Source: Lachnoclostridium sp. An131 (GTDB lineage Bacteria > Bacillota > Clostridia > Lachnospirales > Lachnospiraceae). Taken from it: a stretch of 64,000 nucleotides of DNA. Below the pieces are notes generated by a model. The model had not been told where the DNA came from, ran no database searches, and saw nothing but the letters and a program-made list of their open reading frames with translations. The position numbers were made by a program, and so were the translations under genes. The DNA lies in the NCBI RefSeq assembly GCF_002160825.1, contig NZ_NFLI01000012.1, positions 62,001 to 126,000 on the forward strand, read 5' to 3'. Shown piece after piece: positions 7,554 to 16,359 of this stretch. How positions within the stretch are numbered: position 1 is the first letter of the stretch; each line of letters begins with the position of its first letter.

Positions 7554-8326
7554 AAGCCTCTCCCCTGAAAATAAAGTTTTCTGGCGTTCTCGTTTGTAAT
7601 ACGGATTACTTCTTCTGTCTCCATCCCCTTCAGCTCCGCAACAGCAGCCGCCACATAGGGCAGATTCAAAGAGGAATTACGCTTTCCCCGATAAGGCACC
7701 GGCGCCAGATATGGGCAGTCCGTCTCCAGAAGAATCCGTTCGGGAGGCAGCATCTTCACAACCTCCTTCAGCTTCTTTGCGTTTTTAAAGGTCACAACTC
7801 CTCCGACACCGATATAATATCCCATATCAAGGTATTCCCTCGCTATCTCGGGCGCATAGGAAAAGCAGTGAATCACACCGCGAAGCTCCGGTGTGTGTGC
7901 CTTTTTTATTTCTTCCAGTGTATCAGCGCAGGCGTCCCGGCTGTGGACAATAATCGGAAGCTCCAATTCTTTTGCCAGCTCCAGCTGTCTCTGAAACCAG
8001 TATTTCTGAGTCTCATGATTTTCCTTATCCCAATAATAATCCAGGCCTATTTCTCCTACCGCCACTGTTCTGGGATGACGGCACTGTTCCTTCAGCCAGG
8101 TAAAGCTTTCTTCATTCAATTCCCCCACTTCGCTCGGATGAACACCTGCCGCCGCATAAATAAAATCATAGCTGTCTGCAAGTGCAAGCGTCGTCTTCAC
8201 CGACTGCAGGCTGGCGCTCACATTCACAATATATTCAATTCCCTGTGCCCGGCACTCCTCAAGGAGTTCCCTGCGGTCCGGATCAAAAGCTTCGTCGTCG
8301 TAATGCGCATGGCTTTCAAATATCAT
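7550..8326 (-). CDS. TatD-family metal-dependent hydrolase
   Basis: A 258-residue TIM-barrel of the TatD/YcfH type. Metal ligands are visible as HAHYDD near the N-terminus, GEIGLDYYW with the central Glu, IVHSRDA, HCFS and ETDCPYLAP. Family members have 3'-5' exonuclease or deoxyribonuclease activity in vitro, and the true substrate is debated. It is translationally coupled to rsmA (4-base overlap). Confidence 0.92.
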   Translation of the reverse strand: MIFESHAHYDDEAFDPDRRELLEECRAQGIEYIVNVSASLQSVKTTLALADSYDFIYAAAGVHPSEVGELNEESFTWLKEQCRHPRTVAVGEIGLDYYWDKENHETQKYWFQRQLELAKELELPIIVHSRDACADTLEEIKKAHTPELRGVIHCFSYAPEIAREYLDMGYYIGVGGVVTFKNAKKLKEVVKMLPPERILLETDCPYLAPVPYRGKRNSSLNLPYVAAAVAELKGMETEEVIRITNENARKLYFQGRGL

Positions 8327-8408
8327 AGCTGCCCTCTCTTTTCCTGAATCTCTTTTTCATTATACAGAACCAGCTCCCAAAAATCCAGTACCGCTTTCGC
8401 CTGATTTC

Positions 8409-9470
8409 TCACCCCTCTACGATATACCTCACATCAGCAAATCCCACACGGTCTCCAGGCCGGAGCCGCGCTTTTTCATTGACTTCAAGACGTCCGCCGT
8501 TCAGAAAGGTTCCGTTCGTGGAATTGAGATCTGTGAGATAATAACAGTCGTCTTCCCTGGAAATCCTCCCATGTATTCTGGAGATTCCCCTGGCTTTCAG
8601 GCAGGCGTCCACCGCGTCCTTTTTCTTGCCAATCAGAAAGCTGTCCTTCGTAATCCTGAGATCCGGAAAAGCCGCGCTTTCACTGCGCAGAAACAGCCCG
8701 GGTTCCCTGATTTTTGACAGAAACGAGGTTCCTCCCTCCGCCTCTCCTGTCCATTCCGGAGACGCTGCATCAAAACATCTTTTCGGCTCACGTTCGCGGA
8801 TACAGTCCTCCTCCAGAACCGTCTGACCCCTTCCATCGTAATAAAGAATCTTTTTCTCCATCGCTTCGGACGGACACATTTTATCTTCTCTGCAAGGCTC
8901 CGCCTGTTCCTCCTCTGTCTGCTCCCCGGCTTCTTTTCCCTCCTGCCAGCTTTCCAAAAGCTTCCCCAGAGACGGATTTTCCTCTCCGGCAATCCTGTAA
9001 AACTCATAGCCCAGCGTAACGGCTCCGGAATCCTGCCGGTCCAGCCGGTCTAAAAGATACTCTGCCAGCTCCAGAAGCTCCTTTTCCGGACTCTGCTTTT
9101 CCAATGGAAAAAAGCAAAAAAACACTGTCCATTCATCCGGATCCAGATAAATATACTCCGGCGTCAGCAGAAGGCGTTCCACATCCAGCAGATACTCGCT
9201 GCAGGCTCTTACTGCCTGCCAGATTCCATCAAGCAGCTTCAAAAGCTCCTGAAGATTCAGCCTCTTTCTCTCCAGTACCAGGCTCAGGCTCTGCCTGGAG
9301 GTAATTTCATAATAGAAAAAAACGCCCCTGTCAAAGCGGCTCAGCCTGCATTCCAGAAAGCCCGGTATTTTATTTTTCAGCAGCATACCCACCTGATAAT
9401 TTTCCTGATACTCCTCCTGTTCCAGAACCAGCCAGTTATGATCGAGCTCTCTTTTATATGACGTTTTCAC
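8409..9470 (-). CDS. FHA-domain protein with DUF6382-type N-terminus (Tad cluster)
   Basis: A 353-residue protein. The N-terminal region (about 1-170; NWLVLEQEEYQENYQVGMLL, IPGFLECRL) matches the DUF6382 type. A low-complexity acidic linker follows. The C-terminal forkhead-associated domain (about 265-353) has ISRIHGRI and TDLNSTNGTFL, the phosphothreonine-binding loops. It starts with GTG, overlapping the stop of the TadE gene by 4 bases (GTGA), which ties it to the pilus operon. FHA domains bind phosphothreonine peptides, so it may link Ser/Thr-kinase signalling to pilus assembly (inference). Confidence 0.75.
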   Translation of the reverse strand: MKTSYKRELDHNWLVLEQEEYQENYQVGMLLKNKIPGFLECRLSRFDRGVFFYYEITSRQSLSLVLERKRLNLQELLKLLDGIWQAVRACSEYLLDVERLLLTPEYIYLDPDEWTVFFCFFPLEKQSPEKELLELAEYLLDRLDRQDSGAVTLGYEFYRIAGEENPSLGKLLESWQEGKEAGEQTEEEQAEPCREDKMCPSEAMEKKILYYDGRGQTVLEEDCIREREPKRCFDAASPEWTGEAEGGTSFLSKIREPGLFLRSESAAFPDLRITKDSFLIGKKKDAVDACLKARGISRIHGRISREDDCYYLTDLNSTNGTFLNGGRLEVNEKARLRPGDRVGFADVRYIVEG

Positions 9471-9937
9471 CCTCCATCACTCCTATTCTCCTGAACTAAA
9501 TTGTTAAGTCTCCTGCTGTTTCTGATAAAATTCACAGGATTCAGCCTTTCTGCCGTCTCCTCCTCCCTGGCCCTCAGGCCTCCCAGAAGAGAGGTATATC
9601 CCTCATAGCAAACAGATACCGTGTTTCCTGTCACCTCCGCAGAGGCTTCTCTCAGCTCCAGAAGCAAAAGCTTTTCCTCGGCCAGGCCTCTGGCCTGGAC
9701 GGCAAGCCAGCCTTCCAGATGCTCCTCAGTCTCATATTTTCTCAGGGCTCCCTTTCCCGCCAGCTCTGCTGCACAGGAAGCCAGAACACTTCTGTCATGC
9801 AGATAAAGGCTTAAGATAAAAAAAGCAAAAATAATAAATATCAGAACCGGAAGGAGCAGTGAGGCCTCCACCGTAAAGCTGCCACTTTTCCACTCTGCCG
9901 TCCCGGCACTTTTTCCAGATTTCTTTTTTATTTCCAT
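9467..9937 (-). CDS. TadE-like minor pseudopilin
   Basis: A 156-residue protein with a short positive N-terminus, then GSFTVEASLLLPVLIFIIFAF, the TadE-like hydrophobic helix with the prepilin-like Glu. The exported remainder is mostly helical. The frame is open further upstream, but that part lies inside the prepilin peptidase gene in another frame. The ATG at 9937 is therefore chosen; it overlaps the peptidase stop by 10 bases. It probably acts as a minor subunit or platform partner of the Flp pilus. Confidence 0.75.
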   Translation of the reverse strand: MEIKKKSGKSAGTAEWKSGSFTVEASLLLPVLIFIIFAFFILSLYLHDRSVLASCAAELAGKGALRKYETEEHLEGWLAVQARGLAEEKLLLLELREASAEVTGNTVSVCYEGYTSLLGGLRAREEETAERLNPVNFIRNSRRLNNLVQENRSDGG

Positions 9938-10347
9938 ACCATTCTCCCCAGCTGAGCCAGACAAAGGAAGGGAACGAAAGGAAATTTCTGCTTCCACCGC
10001 ACCTTTCCAAAAATCAATCCCGTTCCGAGTACGGCCGCACACAGCAGAGAGCCAGCCATAAGAAGACTCAGATTCTCTGTACCTCCCAGAAGGATTCCTG
10101 TCACACAGAGCAGAAGGCCGTCTCCAAAGCCAACCGCTCCCCTGGTAACTGCTGCGGCGGCCAGCACCAAAAGCCCTGTGCCAGCTCCCGCCGCCGCTTC
10201 TACTGCCTCCTGATACGGAAACAGCAGATTCCAAAGCAGCCCCGCTGCCGCAAATATCCCAAGACTCGGGAGGCTCACCTCGTGCCGCCGAATATCAGTC
10301 CATGAATTCCACACCAGAAGAAGAACCGTACAATATTCGTTCCACAT
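9928..10347 (-). CDS. A24-family prepilin peptidase (TadV/CpaA type)
   Basis: A 139-residue membrane aspartic protease of the short type lacking the methyltransferase domain. The two catalytic Asp are in NSWTDIRRHEV and GAVGFGDGLLL (the GxGD motif). About five hydrophobic segments are visible. It would cleave the leader of the Flp pilin and the TadE-like proteins on the cytoplasmic membrane face. It follows the long TadE-like gene by 3 bases. Confidence 0.82.
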   Translation of the reverse strand: MWNEYCTVLLLVWNSWTDIRRHEVSLPSLGIFAAAGLLWNLLFPYQEAVEAAAGAGTGLLVLAAAAVTRGAVGFGDGLLLCVTGILLGGTENLSLLMAGSLLCAAVLGTGLIFGKVRWKQKFPFVPFLCLAQLGRMVWK

Positions 10348-10350
10348 CTT

Positions 10351-11286
10351 TCATCCTCCACATACCGAACAGGGCGGACAGCCCCCTGTCTCCCAGATCC
10401 GGACTGCGCGAATCCCCCGAATCAGGGAAGGACAGTTCAGGCTCTGATGATACCGGTTCCCGTCTTCTGTCAGAAACACCGTCTGCGTACCCTCTTTCCA
10501 GCAGCGCTCACAGGGATAATATTTCGCTCCGCCTGAATTGCGAAGCCCACCCACCTGATTTAGCCCGGTCTGCTGAACAGACAGCTTCAGATAACGGCAT
10601 CCCAAATCTCTGTGGTAGACAGTTCCGTAGTCCGTCATATAGACAATCTCGCTATTCTCCGTCTCCTGCGTTCCGTTCCTTCCGGAAAAGCCCGTAAATC
10701 CCCGGATCGTCCTCTGCTCTGATACCAGAATCGGATGAAACCATGACAGCCCCGGAGGCAGCACGACCTGAAAGGAGGCGCGCAGGGTAAGAACAGAGGT
10801 CTCCTCATTCCAGGCTGTTCCCAGAAACGAAATGCCGTCTTCCCCTCCCCTTATAATCTGTGCTGACAGACGTCCGTCCAGATACTCTTTCACCTGGCTC
10901 CGCCCGTAAAGGCCGGCCAGAGCCGAAGGCGCCAGACCGCCGACATTCTCTGAAAAATACGCTGCCTGAGACACTTCTCTCCCCGTGTCTGTCAGTGCCC
11001 TCCCTATCTCCGCGCGAAGCTGTATCAGCAGAAACAGATACAGGAAGGCTGTCAGCGTAAACAAAAACAACGGAAAGACAAGCGCCGCTTCCACGGTCAG
11101 GCTGCCTTCTTTTTCAAAAGAGGCGCACCGTGATGTTTTTTCGACACAAGGGCCAGAAAGAGAGTTGTCAGATTTTTGTTTTAGAATGGAGGCTCGTCGT
11201 CCTGCCGCTGCCTGGAGAGCTTTGAAATTGATTAGACACACCCCTGTACGAAAAAACATCACGGTACGCCCCTTTCTTTTCCGCAT
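10351..11286 (-). CDS. TadE-like pseudopilin with two C-terminal His/Cys modules
   Basis: A 311-residue protein. The pseudopilin segment EGSLTVEAALVFPLFLFTLTAFL lies at about residues 60-85, after an unusually long N-terminal region of about 58 residues. An external helical part follows. At the end are two related modules: VYHRDLGCRYL...YYPCERC (about 216-262) and RYHQSLNCPSL...CPPCSVC (about 270-309). Each has one His and three Cys in the same order (His225, Cys230, Cys259, Cys262; His280, Cys285, Cys306, Cys309). Similar YHxxxCxxL...PCxxC units occur at the ends of other exported proteins and suggest metal (zinc) binding. The start follows GAGGAG. It is part of the Tad operon. Confidence 0.75.
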   Translation of the reverse strand: MRKRKGRTVMFFRTGVCLINFKALQAAAGRRASILKQKSDNSLSGPCVEKTSRCASFEKEGSLTVEAALVFPLFLFTLTAFLYLFLLIQLRAEIGRALTDTGREVSQAAYFSENVGGLAPSALAGLYGRSQVKEYLDGRLSAQIIRGGEDGISFLGTAWNEETSVLTLRASFQVVLPPGLSWFHPILVSEQRTIRGFTGFSGRNGTQETENSEIVYMTDYGTVYHRDLGCRYLKLSVQQTGLNQVGGLRNSGGAKYYPCERCWKEGTQTVFLTEDGNRYHQSLNCPSLIRGIRAVRIWETGGCPPCSVCGG

Positions 11287-11310
11287 TGATATACTCCTCG
11301 AAATTCCGCT

Positions 11311-12714
11311 TTACCATTCGTAAGCAATCCAGCGCTCTGCCGAAAGCTCCTGTGCGCCTGCGCACACCGTACGCATCCAGAACGCATCCGCGCACTGGTC
11401 CATATAAAACCACTGCCCGTCTGCCTGTTCCCGAATCACGCCTTCTATCGCGTCGAGACTTCTCATCATCTTGCTTTCCCGCCCGGTCAGAGTGAGCAGA
11501 ATCCCCAGATAATCCTGATACAAAAGTCCGCCCGGATCCTCCTGCTCATCAAATTCAGACAGAGAGCTCAGCTCCAGAGCCCCAGACAGAGACAGCTTCC
11601 ACGTGGAACTGTCCTTATGAAATGCCGTGCGTTTCCCGTTCAGCAGCATTCTCACATCCAGTATGCTCTCTGCAAAAGCCCAGGCAAGCAGAAGCACATG
11701 CTTCATAGCCTCTACAAGCCCCGGAATCATAGTGGCTCCCACCAAAGCTGCCGCCAGCGCCGCACACTCTGCTGTCTTCGCCGAATCCGAAAGCAAATAT
11801 ACATAATTCATTCCCTCCCGTATTGCCAGAAGCCGCCCGCAGACGGATTCCAGATTTGCGATATCAGAATCCTTTCCGGCTATCAGATATTCCAGCTGAT
11901 AATCAAGCCAGGCGCCGCTCTCCTTTCCCTCTGCAAGATACTCTGCTGCATCCGGAAAATGCTCCAGCAGATAAGCCAGGAAAAACACATCATTTGCCGC
12001 GTTCGCTGTATGGCGCCCCCGCGGTCCTGCGCCAGAAAGAAGAAACCGGGCTGACGGAGCCGCGCTCAGCTCCGCCTTTTTCCCAGACAACCTCTCCGGA
12101 GCCTTTACCACCAGATTTAAAATGCTTGTCTGCTTCAGACTGTTCGTATTCGAAACCGGATCCGGCGTACTTTTTTCCTCCTCTTCCTCCCGCCTTTTCT
12201 TCAGTTCTTCCAGATTCTGATTTTCTCTCGCATCCGCCTGCGCATAGCTGGCCTCATTTCCGGAAGCCTGATTTCCGTACTCCTCATAGCTTTTCAGCCT
12301 CTGCAAAAGAGAAGCCCCTGTCTTCTGCTTCATATAGGCGACCGCCTGCTCATAATAGCCTGTCCCCCTTTCGTCAGTCGCCCGGGCATAGTCCCATGTC
12401 TCAAGTGCCAGAGCTTCTCCGGAAAAGAGATTGGCGTCCATAAATTCTGTCAATCTCTGATTCAGATAGTCCGTATCCTCGGCTCCTCCCCCGTAGCTCA
12501 GATCAAGATAAAAGAGACCGTAAAGCTCCAGAAGCTCTCTGTGATATTCCGAGAGCACAGAATACTCAGCCAGCTCCAGCGCTTCCTCCATCCGGCTTCT
12601 GAGCATGGCGCATCGGGCCGATGTAAACGCGGCCTGAAAAAAGAACAGCAGCACTGCCAGCATCAGGCTCACAAAGACTGTGATCTCTCCACGCTTCCAC
12701 ATCCTTGCGTTCAT
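11311..12714 (-). CDS. DUF5702 / TadG-like membrane-anchored pilus protein
   Basis: A 467-residue protein with an N-terminal anchor (RGEITVFVSLMLAVLLFFFQAAF) of the TadG/Flp-associated type. A long exported, mostly helical region follows, with a Gln/Glu/Lys/Arg stretch near 165-185. I recognise it as DUF5702, found in Clostridia Tad clusters. The start is 6 bases past the Flp pilin stop. The ribosome site is weak, and an ATG four codons downstream is an alternative start. Confidence 0.7.
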   Translation of the reverse strand: MNARMWKRGEITVFVSLMLAVLLFFFQAAFTSARCAMLRSRMEEALELAEYSVLSEYHRELLELYGLFYLDLSYGGGAEDTDYLNQRLTEFMDANLFSGEALALETWDYARATDERGTGYYEQAVAYMKQKTGASLLQRLKSYEEYGNQASGNEASYAQADARENQNLEELKKRREEEEEKSTPDPVSNTNSLKQTSILNLVVKAPERLSGKKAELSAAPSARFLLSGAGPRGRHTANAANDVFFLAYLLEHFPDAAEYLAEGKESGAWLDYQLEYLIAGKDSDIANLESVCGRLLAIREGMNYVYLLSDSAKTAECAALAAALVGATMIPGLVEAMKHVLLLAWAFAESILDVRMLLNGKRTAFHKDSSTWKLSLSGALELSSLSEFDEQEDPGGLLYQDYLGILLTLTGRESKMMRSLDAIEGVIREQADGQWFYMDQCADAFWMRTVCAGAQELSAERWIAYEW

Positions 12715-12720
12715 ATGCTT

Positions 12721-12891
12721 TTATACCAGCCTGCTCTGGCTCGTGATTTTGTCAAAAATATCGTTTACCAGAGATGTCAGCTGGCTTTTAAAAATCAGCA
12801 CGAGCGCAATCAAAACCACCAGAATCAGTATCATCTCCACCGTCCCGATTCCGTCCTCTTCCTTCCAAAAACGAACCCACCAGTTCTTCAT
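12721..12891 (-). CDS. Flp1-family type IVb pilin
   Basis: A 56-residue pilin. The short basic leader MKNWWVRFWKEEDGIG is followed by TVEMILILVVLIALVLIF. The G-(I/T)-x-x-x-E pattern marks the prepilin cleavage site and the mature Glu5. The ATG at 12891 follows GGAAGGA. As the major pilin it would be cleaved by the A24 peptidase and polymerised by CpaF/TadB/TadC. It lies between the TadC and DUF5702 genes. Confidence 0.85.
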   Translation of the reverse strand: MKNWWVRFWKEEDGIGTVEMILILVVLIALVLIFKSQLTSLVNDIFDKITSQSRLV

Positions 12892-12951
12892 ATCTGTCCT
12901 TCCTTTCCCGCCTGTACGGCATGTATTTTTATCGCTGCAGGCTTCCTCCAG

Positions 12952-14370
12952 TCATATCTGCATGGACATAACTGCGGGAACCAGAATCAAAAGCATCACC
13001 ACTGCCAGCATCATAACCATGGGAAACAGAAGCCGCGTAGACGTCTCCTCCCCCTGGCTCAGCGCACAGTCCTTTCTCTGCTCAAACGCCTCCCCAATCT
13101 CTGCGTTCAGTATCTGACTTAAGCCCTTGCTTCCTCCCCGCAGATTCTGTTCCAGCAGCGCTGAAAGCTTCAAATAGCACGGAAGCCTGCACCGTATTCC
13201 AAAATTTTCATACGCCTTTGCCTCCGCGACACCGCTCTGCATCTCATAGCAGGCCAGCGCCATTTCCTCATAGGCATAACGAAGCTTTATCTGTCCTCTG
13301 TCCCGTTTCACCTGATAATCCTTTACAATCATCTCCCAGGCATTCCGGATCGCCGCTCCTGCTCCCATTAAAAGCACAAGCTTGCTTACAATCCTGGCAT
13401 AATCCCGCTGCATCTGCCTGTCACGGTCCAGCGCCTGCTTTCGGAGCTCCCTGTCCTTTCCAAGATACACGGCTGCCACAGCAAACAATGTAAGCGCAAG
13501 AGCAGCTCCTGCCTGGGAAGCGGGCACCTCTTCCCAGCTGACCGGACGCCCGTCTATCTCTTCCGGAAGCCTTTTCATTGCCTGCTGGCTGCTTTCCTTC
13601 TGGGAAGCGGCTATCGCTTCGTTTACCGACTGCTCCCATTGTTCCTCCTCCGTGAGAAGCGGCGGGTACACCCGGGCTGCCGCCCGGTAAATTTTCTCCT
13701 CCTCACCGCAGGTCAGCCGGGCTGTCAGCTCTGTCAGGCTCCCCTCCTCCTTCAGCTTCTCCAGCCGGAGGCTTCCGTCCAGATTCAGCGCCTCATAATG
13801 ATCCAGCTCCCATTCTACTTCAATCGGAGTCCCCTCTATCTTCTGAACCAAGTTCAGATCGCTTCGTACTTCTTCCAGGGAGGTATTGGTTCCCAAAATA
13901 TAAGATTCCATATTTGCAGCCGCTTTCTCCAACAGCTCCCGGCTTTCCTCCCGGGTAAGCTCCCGCGGCTCTACCTCCACCATAACGTTCTCCCCGGCCT
14001 TATCCTCCGTGCTCAGCTTCAGCCTGCGGGTGTAGCTCCTTTCTTCCCTCGGAAGAAGACAGCCTTCTGTCAGCAGCGTCTGACTGCCCGCGGTCAGAAA
14101 CAGCAGCAGACTGACTGCCAGGCCTCCGATCAAAACCTGAATCATCAGCCTTGTCTTTTCAGCATAGTAGCTCTCCAGCCTGTCCCCAACGCTTCTGTCC
14201 GTACTGAGCAGTCTTAAGTTTTCTTCCACCTCCAGCCTTCCCGGACATTTTCCGCCAGTTTTTCTGAATATCCATCGGATTAGCCTGCGTAAATTTCCTG
14301 CTGTTTTCTCCGTTTTCTCCTTTTTCTCTCTGTCCTTGTCCCGATATTTTCCTGACGTCTTTTTTTCCAT
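12952..14370 (-). CDS. TadC-like inner-membrane platform protein with large inserted domain
   Basis: About 472 residues. TM1 is near residues 80-100 (LMIQVLIGGLAVSLLLFL). An unusual ~200-residue external domain (VMVEVEPRELTREESRELL to RAAARVYPPLL) comes next. TM2 (ALALTLFAVAAVYLG), a type II secretion F-like cytoplasmic region (DYARIVSKLVLLMGAGAAI) and a final span (LLFPMVMMLAVVMLLILV) complete it. With TadB it would form the platform on which CpaF acts. The start is an ATG at 14370 after GGAGAG; an ATG at 14385 is possible. The gene begins 24 bases after tadB. Confidence 0.75.
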   Translation of the reverse strand: MEKKTSGKYRDKDREKKEKTEKTAGNLRRLIRWIFRKTGGKCPGRLEVEENLRLLSTDRSVGDRLESYYAEKTRLMIQVLIGGLAVSLLLFLTAGSQTLLTEGCLLPREERSYTRRLKLSTEDKAGENVMVEVEPRELTREESRELLEKAAANMESYILGTNTSLEEVRSDLNLVQKIEGTPIEVEWELDHYEALNLDGSLRLEKLKEEGSLTELTARLTCGEEEKIYRAAARVYPPLLTEEEQWEQSVNEAIAASQKESSQQAMKRLPEEIDGRPVSWEEVPASQAGAALALTLFAVAAVYLGKDRELRKQALDRDRQMQRDYARIVSKLVLLMGAGAAIRNAWEMIVKDYQVKRDRGQIKLRYAYEEMALACYEMQSGVAEAKAYENFGIRCRLPCYLKLSALLEQNLRGGSKGLSQILNAEIGEAFEQRKDCALSQGEETSTRLLFPMVMMLAVVMLLILVPAVMSMQI

Positions 14371-14393
14371 ATCAGTTCTCTCCATACCGCCGG

Positions 14394-15131
14394 TCAAATC
14401 TCTACCTCCAGCATACGCCTTCCCAGATATCCCGCTGCCAGGTAAAGTCCCAGGCAGCCTGTCATGACTGCGGCTCCCGCCAGATTCCCGTACGCCGGGT
14501 CCAGAAACCCAGGGCATCCAATCCTCAGGTAAAGCACCATGGCAAAGGGAATCACATTCATAATTTTCTGCTCATATCTGCGGGAAGCCAATACAGAGGC
14601 CACCTGCCGCTCCGTATCCACAGTCTGGGAAATTGTGCGGGCGGTATCCTTCATAATTGCAATCAGATCCCCGCCGCTCCTTTTCCCAACTGCAAAGATC
14701 TCGGCAAAGGTCTCCGCTTCCTCCAGGCCGCTCCGGAGCGCAAAATCCCTGATTGCCTCTTCCACCGTCTGGTTGGCATCCAGCTTTCGCTGCATAGCCG
14801 CCAGCTCCTGGACCATGTCGGCCTTTTCCGGATATATCAGGCGCAGATCCTTTCCCGCTTCCCGAATGGCATTCTCTGCCGAATATCCTGCCGCAAGAGC
14901 CGCCGCCATTCCCTGCACCGCATCCTTAAACTGCAGCTGAAGCTTTTTTCTGCGCTCCTTCGCAAGCTGCTTTCCTTTTTCCCGAAAATACCAGAACGCT
15001 GCCAGAGGAAACATGATAAGCGCCCAGGGGGAATTGTAGAAGCAGAATGCTGTAATGCCTGTGAGAACCCCAGCTTCCAGACCATACCTGACCTTTTCCC
15101 TTCTGCTGAAACGGTAAATCCTGTAGTCCAC
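14394..15131 (-). CDS. TadB-like platform protein (type II secretion F family)
   Basis: 245 residues, with N-terminal spans (GLEAGVLTGITAFCFY, WALIMFPLAAFWYF). A cytoplasmic F domain follows (KDAVQGMAAALAAGYSAENAI; SGLEEAETFAEIFAVGKRSGGDL). C-terminal spans include GAAVMTGCLGLYLAAGYL. The start is GTG at 15131, seven bases after AGGAGG and one base beyond the cpaF stop. It is the membrane partner of TadC and the CpaF ATPase. Confidence 0.82.
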   Translation of the reverse strand: MDYRIYRFSRREKVRYGLEAGVLTGITAFCFYNSPWALIMFPLAAFWYFREKGKQLAKERRKKLQLQFKDAVQGMAAALAAGYSAENAIREAGKDLRLIYPEKADMVQELAAMQRKLDANQTVEEAIRDFALRSGLEEAETFAEIFAVGKRSGGDLIAIMKDTARTISQTVDTERQVASVLASRRYEQKIMNVIPFAMVLYLRIGCPGFLDPAYGNLAGAAVMTGCLGLYLAAGYLGRRMLEVEI

Positions 15132-15132
15132 C

Positions 15133-16359
15133 TCACCAGCCTCCTATCCCTGCTGCTCTCAGCTTTTCCGAGTGGAGCAGTCCGTCCTTTTTCCTGAGAC
15201 TTCCCTGAACCTTGCTCCTGTCCCCGCCCTCCTCCTGAAATTCAAAAAGAGAATGCAGGCAGATCTCCCCTTCCCGGATCCCGTCCGTCTCCACAATTTC
15301 CAGTACCTTCCGGCTTCCATCACGCAGTCTCCCCAGATGCACGATCAGGTCCACCCCCGAAGCAATCTGTCTCCGTATGGCCGCAAGAGGCAGCTCCATT
15401 CCCATCAGCACCATGGTTTCCAGACGGGAAAGCATATCCCGCGGGCTGTTGGCATGGCCTGTGCTTAAGGAACCGTCGTGGCCTGTATTCATAGCCTGAA
15501 GCATGTCTATCGCTTCCGCGCCCCGTACCTCTCCCACGATAATCCGATCCGGCCGCATCCGCAGCGCCGTGCGGATCAGATCCCGGATGGTAATCTCCCG
15601 TTCCCCTTCCAGGTTCGCCATGCGGGCTTCCATGGTAACCAGATTCTGTACCCTGTCCAGCTGCAGCTCCGCGTTGTCCTCTATCGTGATAATCCGGGCT
15701 GTCTCAGGAATAAATTCCGAAAGGGCATTTAAAAACGTCGTCTTGCCGGAGCCTGTCCCGCCGCTTACAAAAATATTGTATCCCGCTCTCACCGCGTCCT
15801 TCAGAAAGTCCACTGCTTCCGGCGTCACAGAGCCCCAGGCTGTCAGCTGCGCAATTCGAACCGGTTCTGCCGGAAATCGCCGGATCGTGACAACCGGACC
15901 GTTCAGCGCGATCGGATCCAGCACAATGTTCACTCTGGAGCCGTCCGCCAGCCTGGCATCGGCTATGGGGCTGGCCCTGGATACGCTTCGGTTGCAGAAG
16001 CTTACAATCTGCTGCACCACATCCTCCAGCTGTATTCTGGAAGAAAATTTTCTGTTCCATCGAAAGAGCCTTCCTTTTTTCTCTATGAAAATATCCTCCG
16101 GGCCGTTCACCATGATCTCCGTCACCTCCGGATCCTCTATGAGCTCCTGCAGGATGTCCAGCCTGCGCATGGCATTAAACAGCTCTCTCTGCATCTGAAG
16201 CTTTTCTTCCAGAAGAAGATAGCTCTCCTGGCTCTGGCGCAGAATCTCTTCATCTATCAGCGCCCGTACCTCCTCGTCCTGAAGCTCTCTGGACAAATCC
16301 AGCCTGTCCTGAACACGGTTCCTGAGCTTTCCCCGAAGCTCCTCCCAGCCTGCTCTCAC
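15133..16359 (-). CDS. cpaF: CpaF/TadA-type pilus assembly ATPase
   Basis: About 408 residues. The N-terminal domain carries TEIMVNGPEDIFIEKKGRL, the hallmark of CpaF. The ATPase core has Walker A SGGTGSGKTTF, an Asp box, DRIIVGEVRGAE and the conserved HDGSLSTGHANS. This hexameric secretion ATPase powers Flp pilus assembly and possibly retraction. A GTG at 16371 is open but sits directly on AGGAGG. The GTG at 16359 has proper spacing and overlaps the preceding stop as GTGA, so I use it. Confidence 0.9.
   Translation of the reverse strand: MRAGWEELRGKLRNRVQDRLDLSRELQDEEVRALIDEEILRQSQESYLLLEEKLQMQRELFNAMRRLDILQELIEDPEVTEIMVNGPEDIFIEKKGRLFRWNRKFSSRIQLEDVVQQIVSFCNRSVSRASPIADARLADGSRVNIVLDPIALNGPVVTIRRFPAEPVRIAQLTAWGSVTPEAVDFLKDAVRAGYNIFVSGGTGSGKTTFLNALSEFIPETARIITIEDNAELQLDRVQNLVTMEARMANLEGEREITIRDLIRTALRMRPDRIIVGEVRGAEAIDMLQAMNTGHDGSLSTGHANSPRDMLSRLETMVLMGMELPLAAIRRQIASGVDLIVHLGRLRDGSRKVLEIVETDGIREGEICLHSLFEFQEEGGDRSKVQGSLRKKDGLLHSEKLRAAGIGGW

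Noticed and set aside
9938-10234. Upstream extension of the TadE frame
   Set aside because: Lies inside the prepilin peptidase gene in another frame, and the translation is Gly/Ser/Arg-rich noise. The ATG at 9937 gives the family-typical start.
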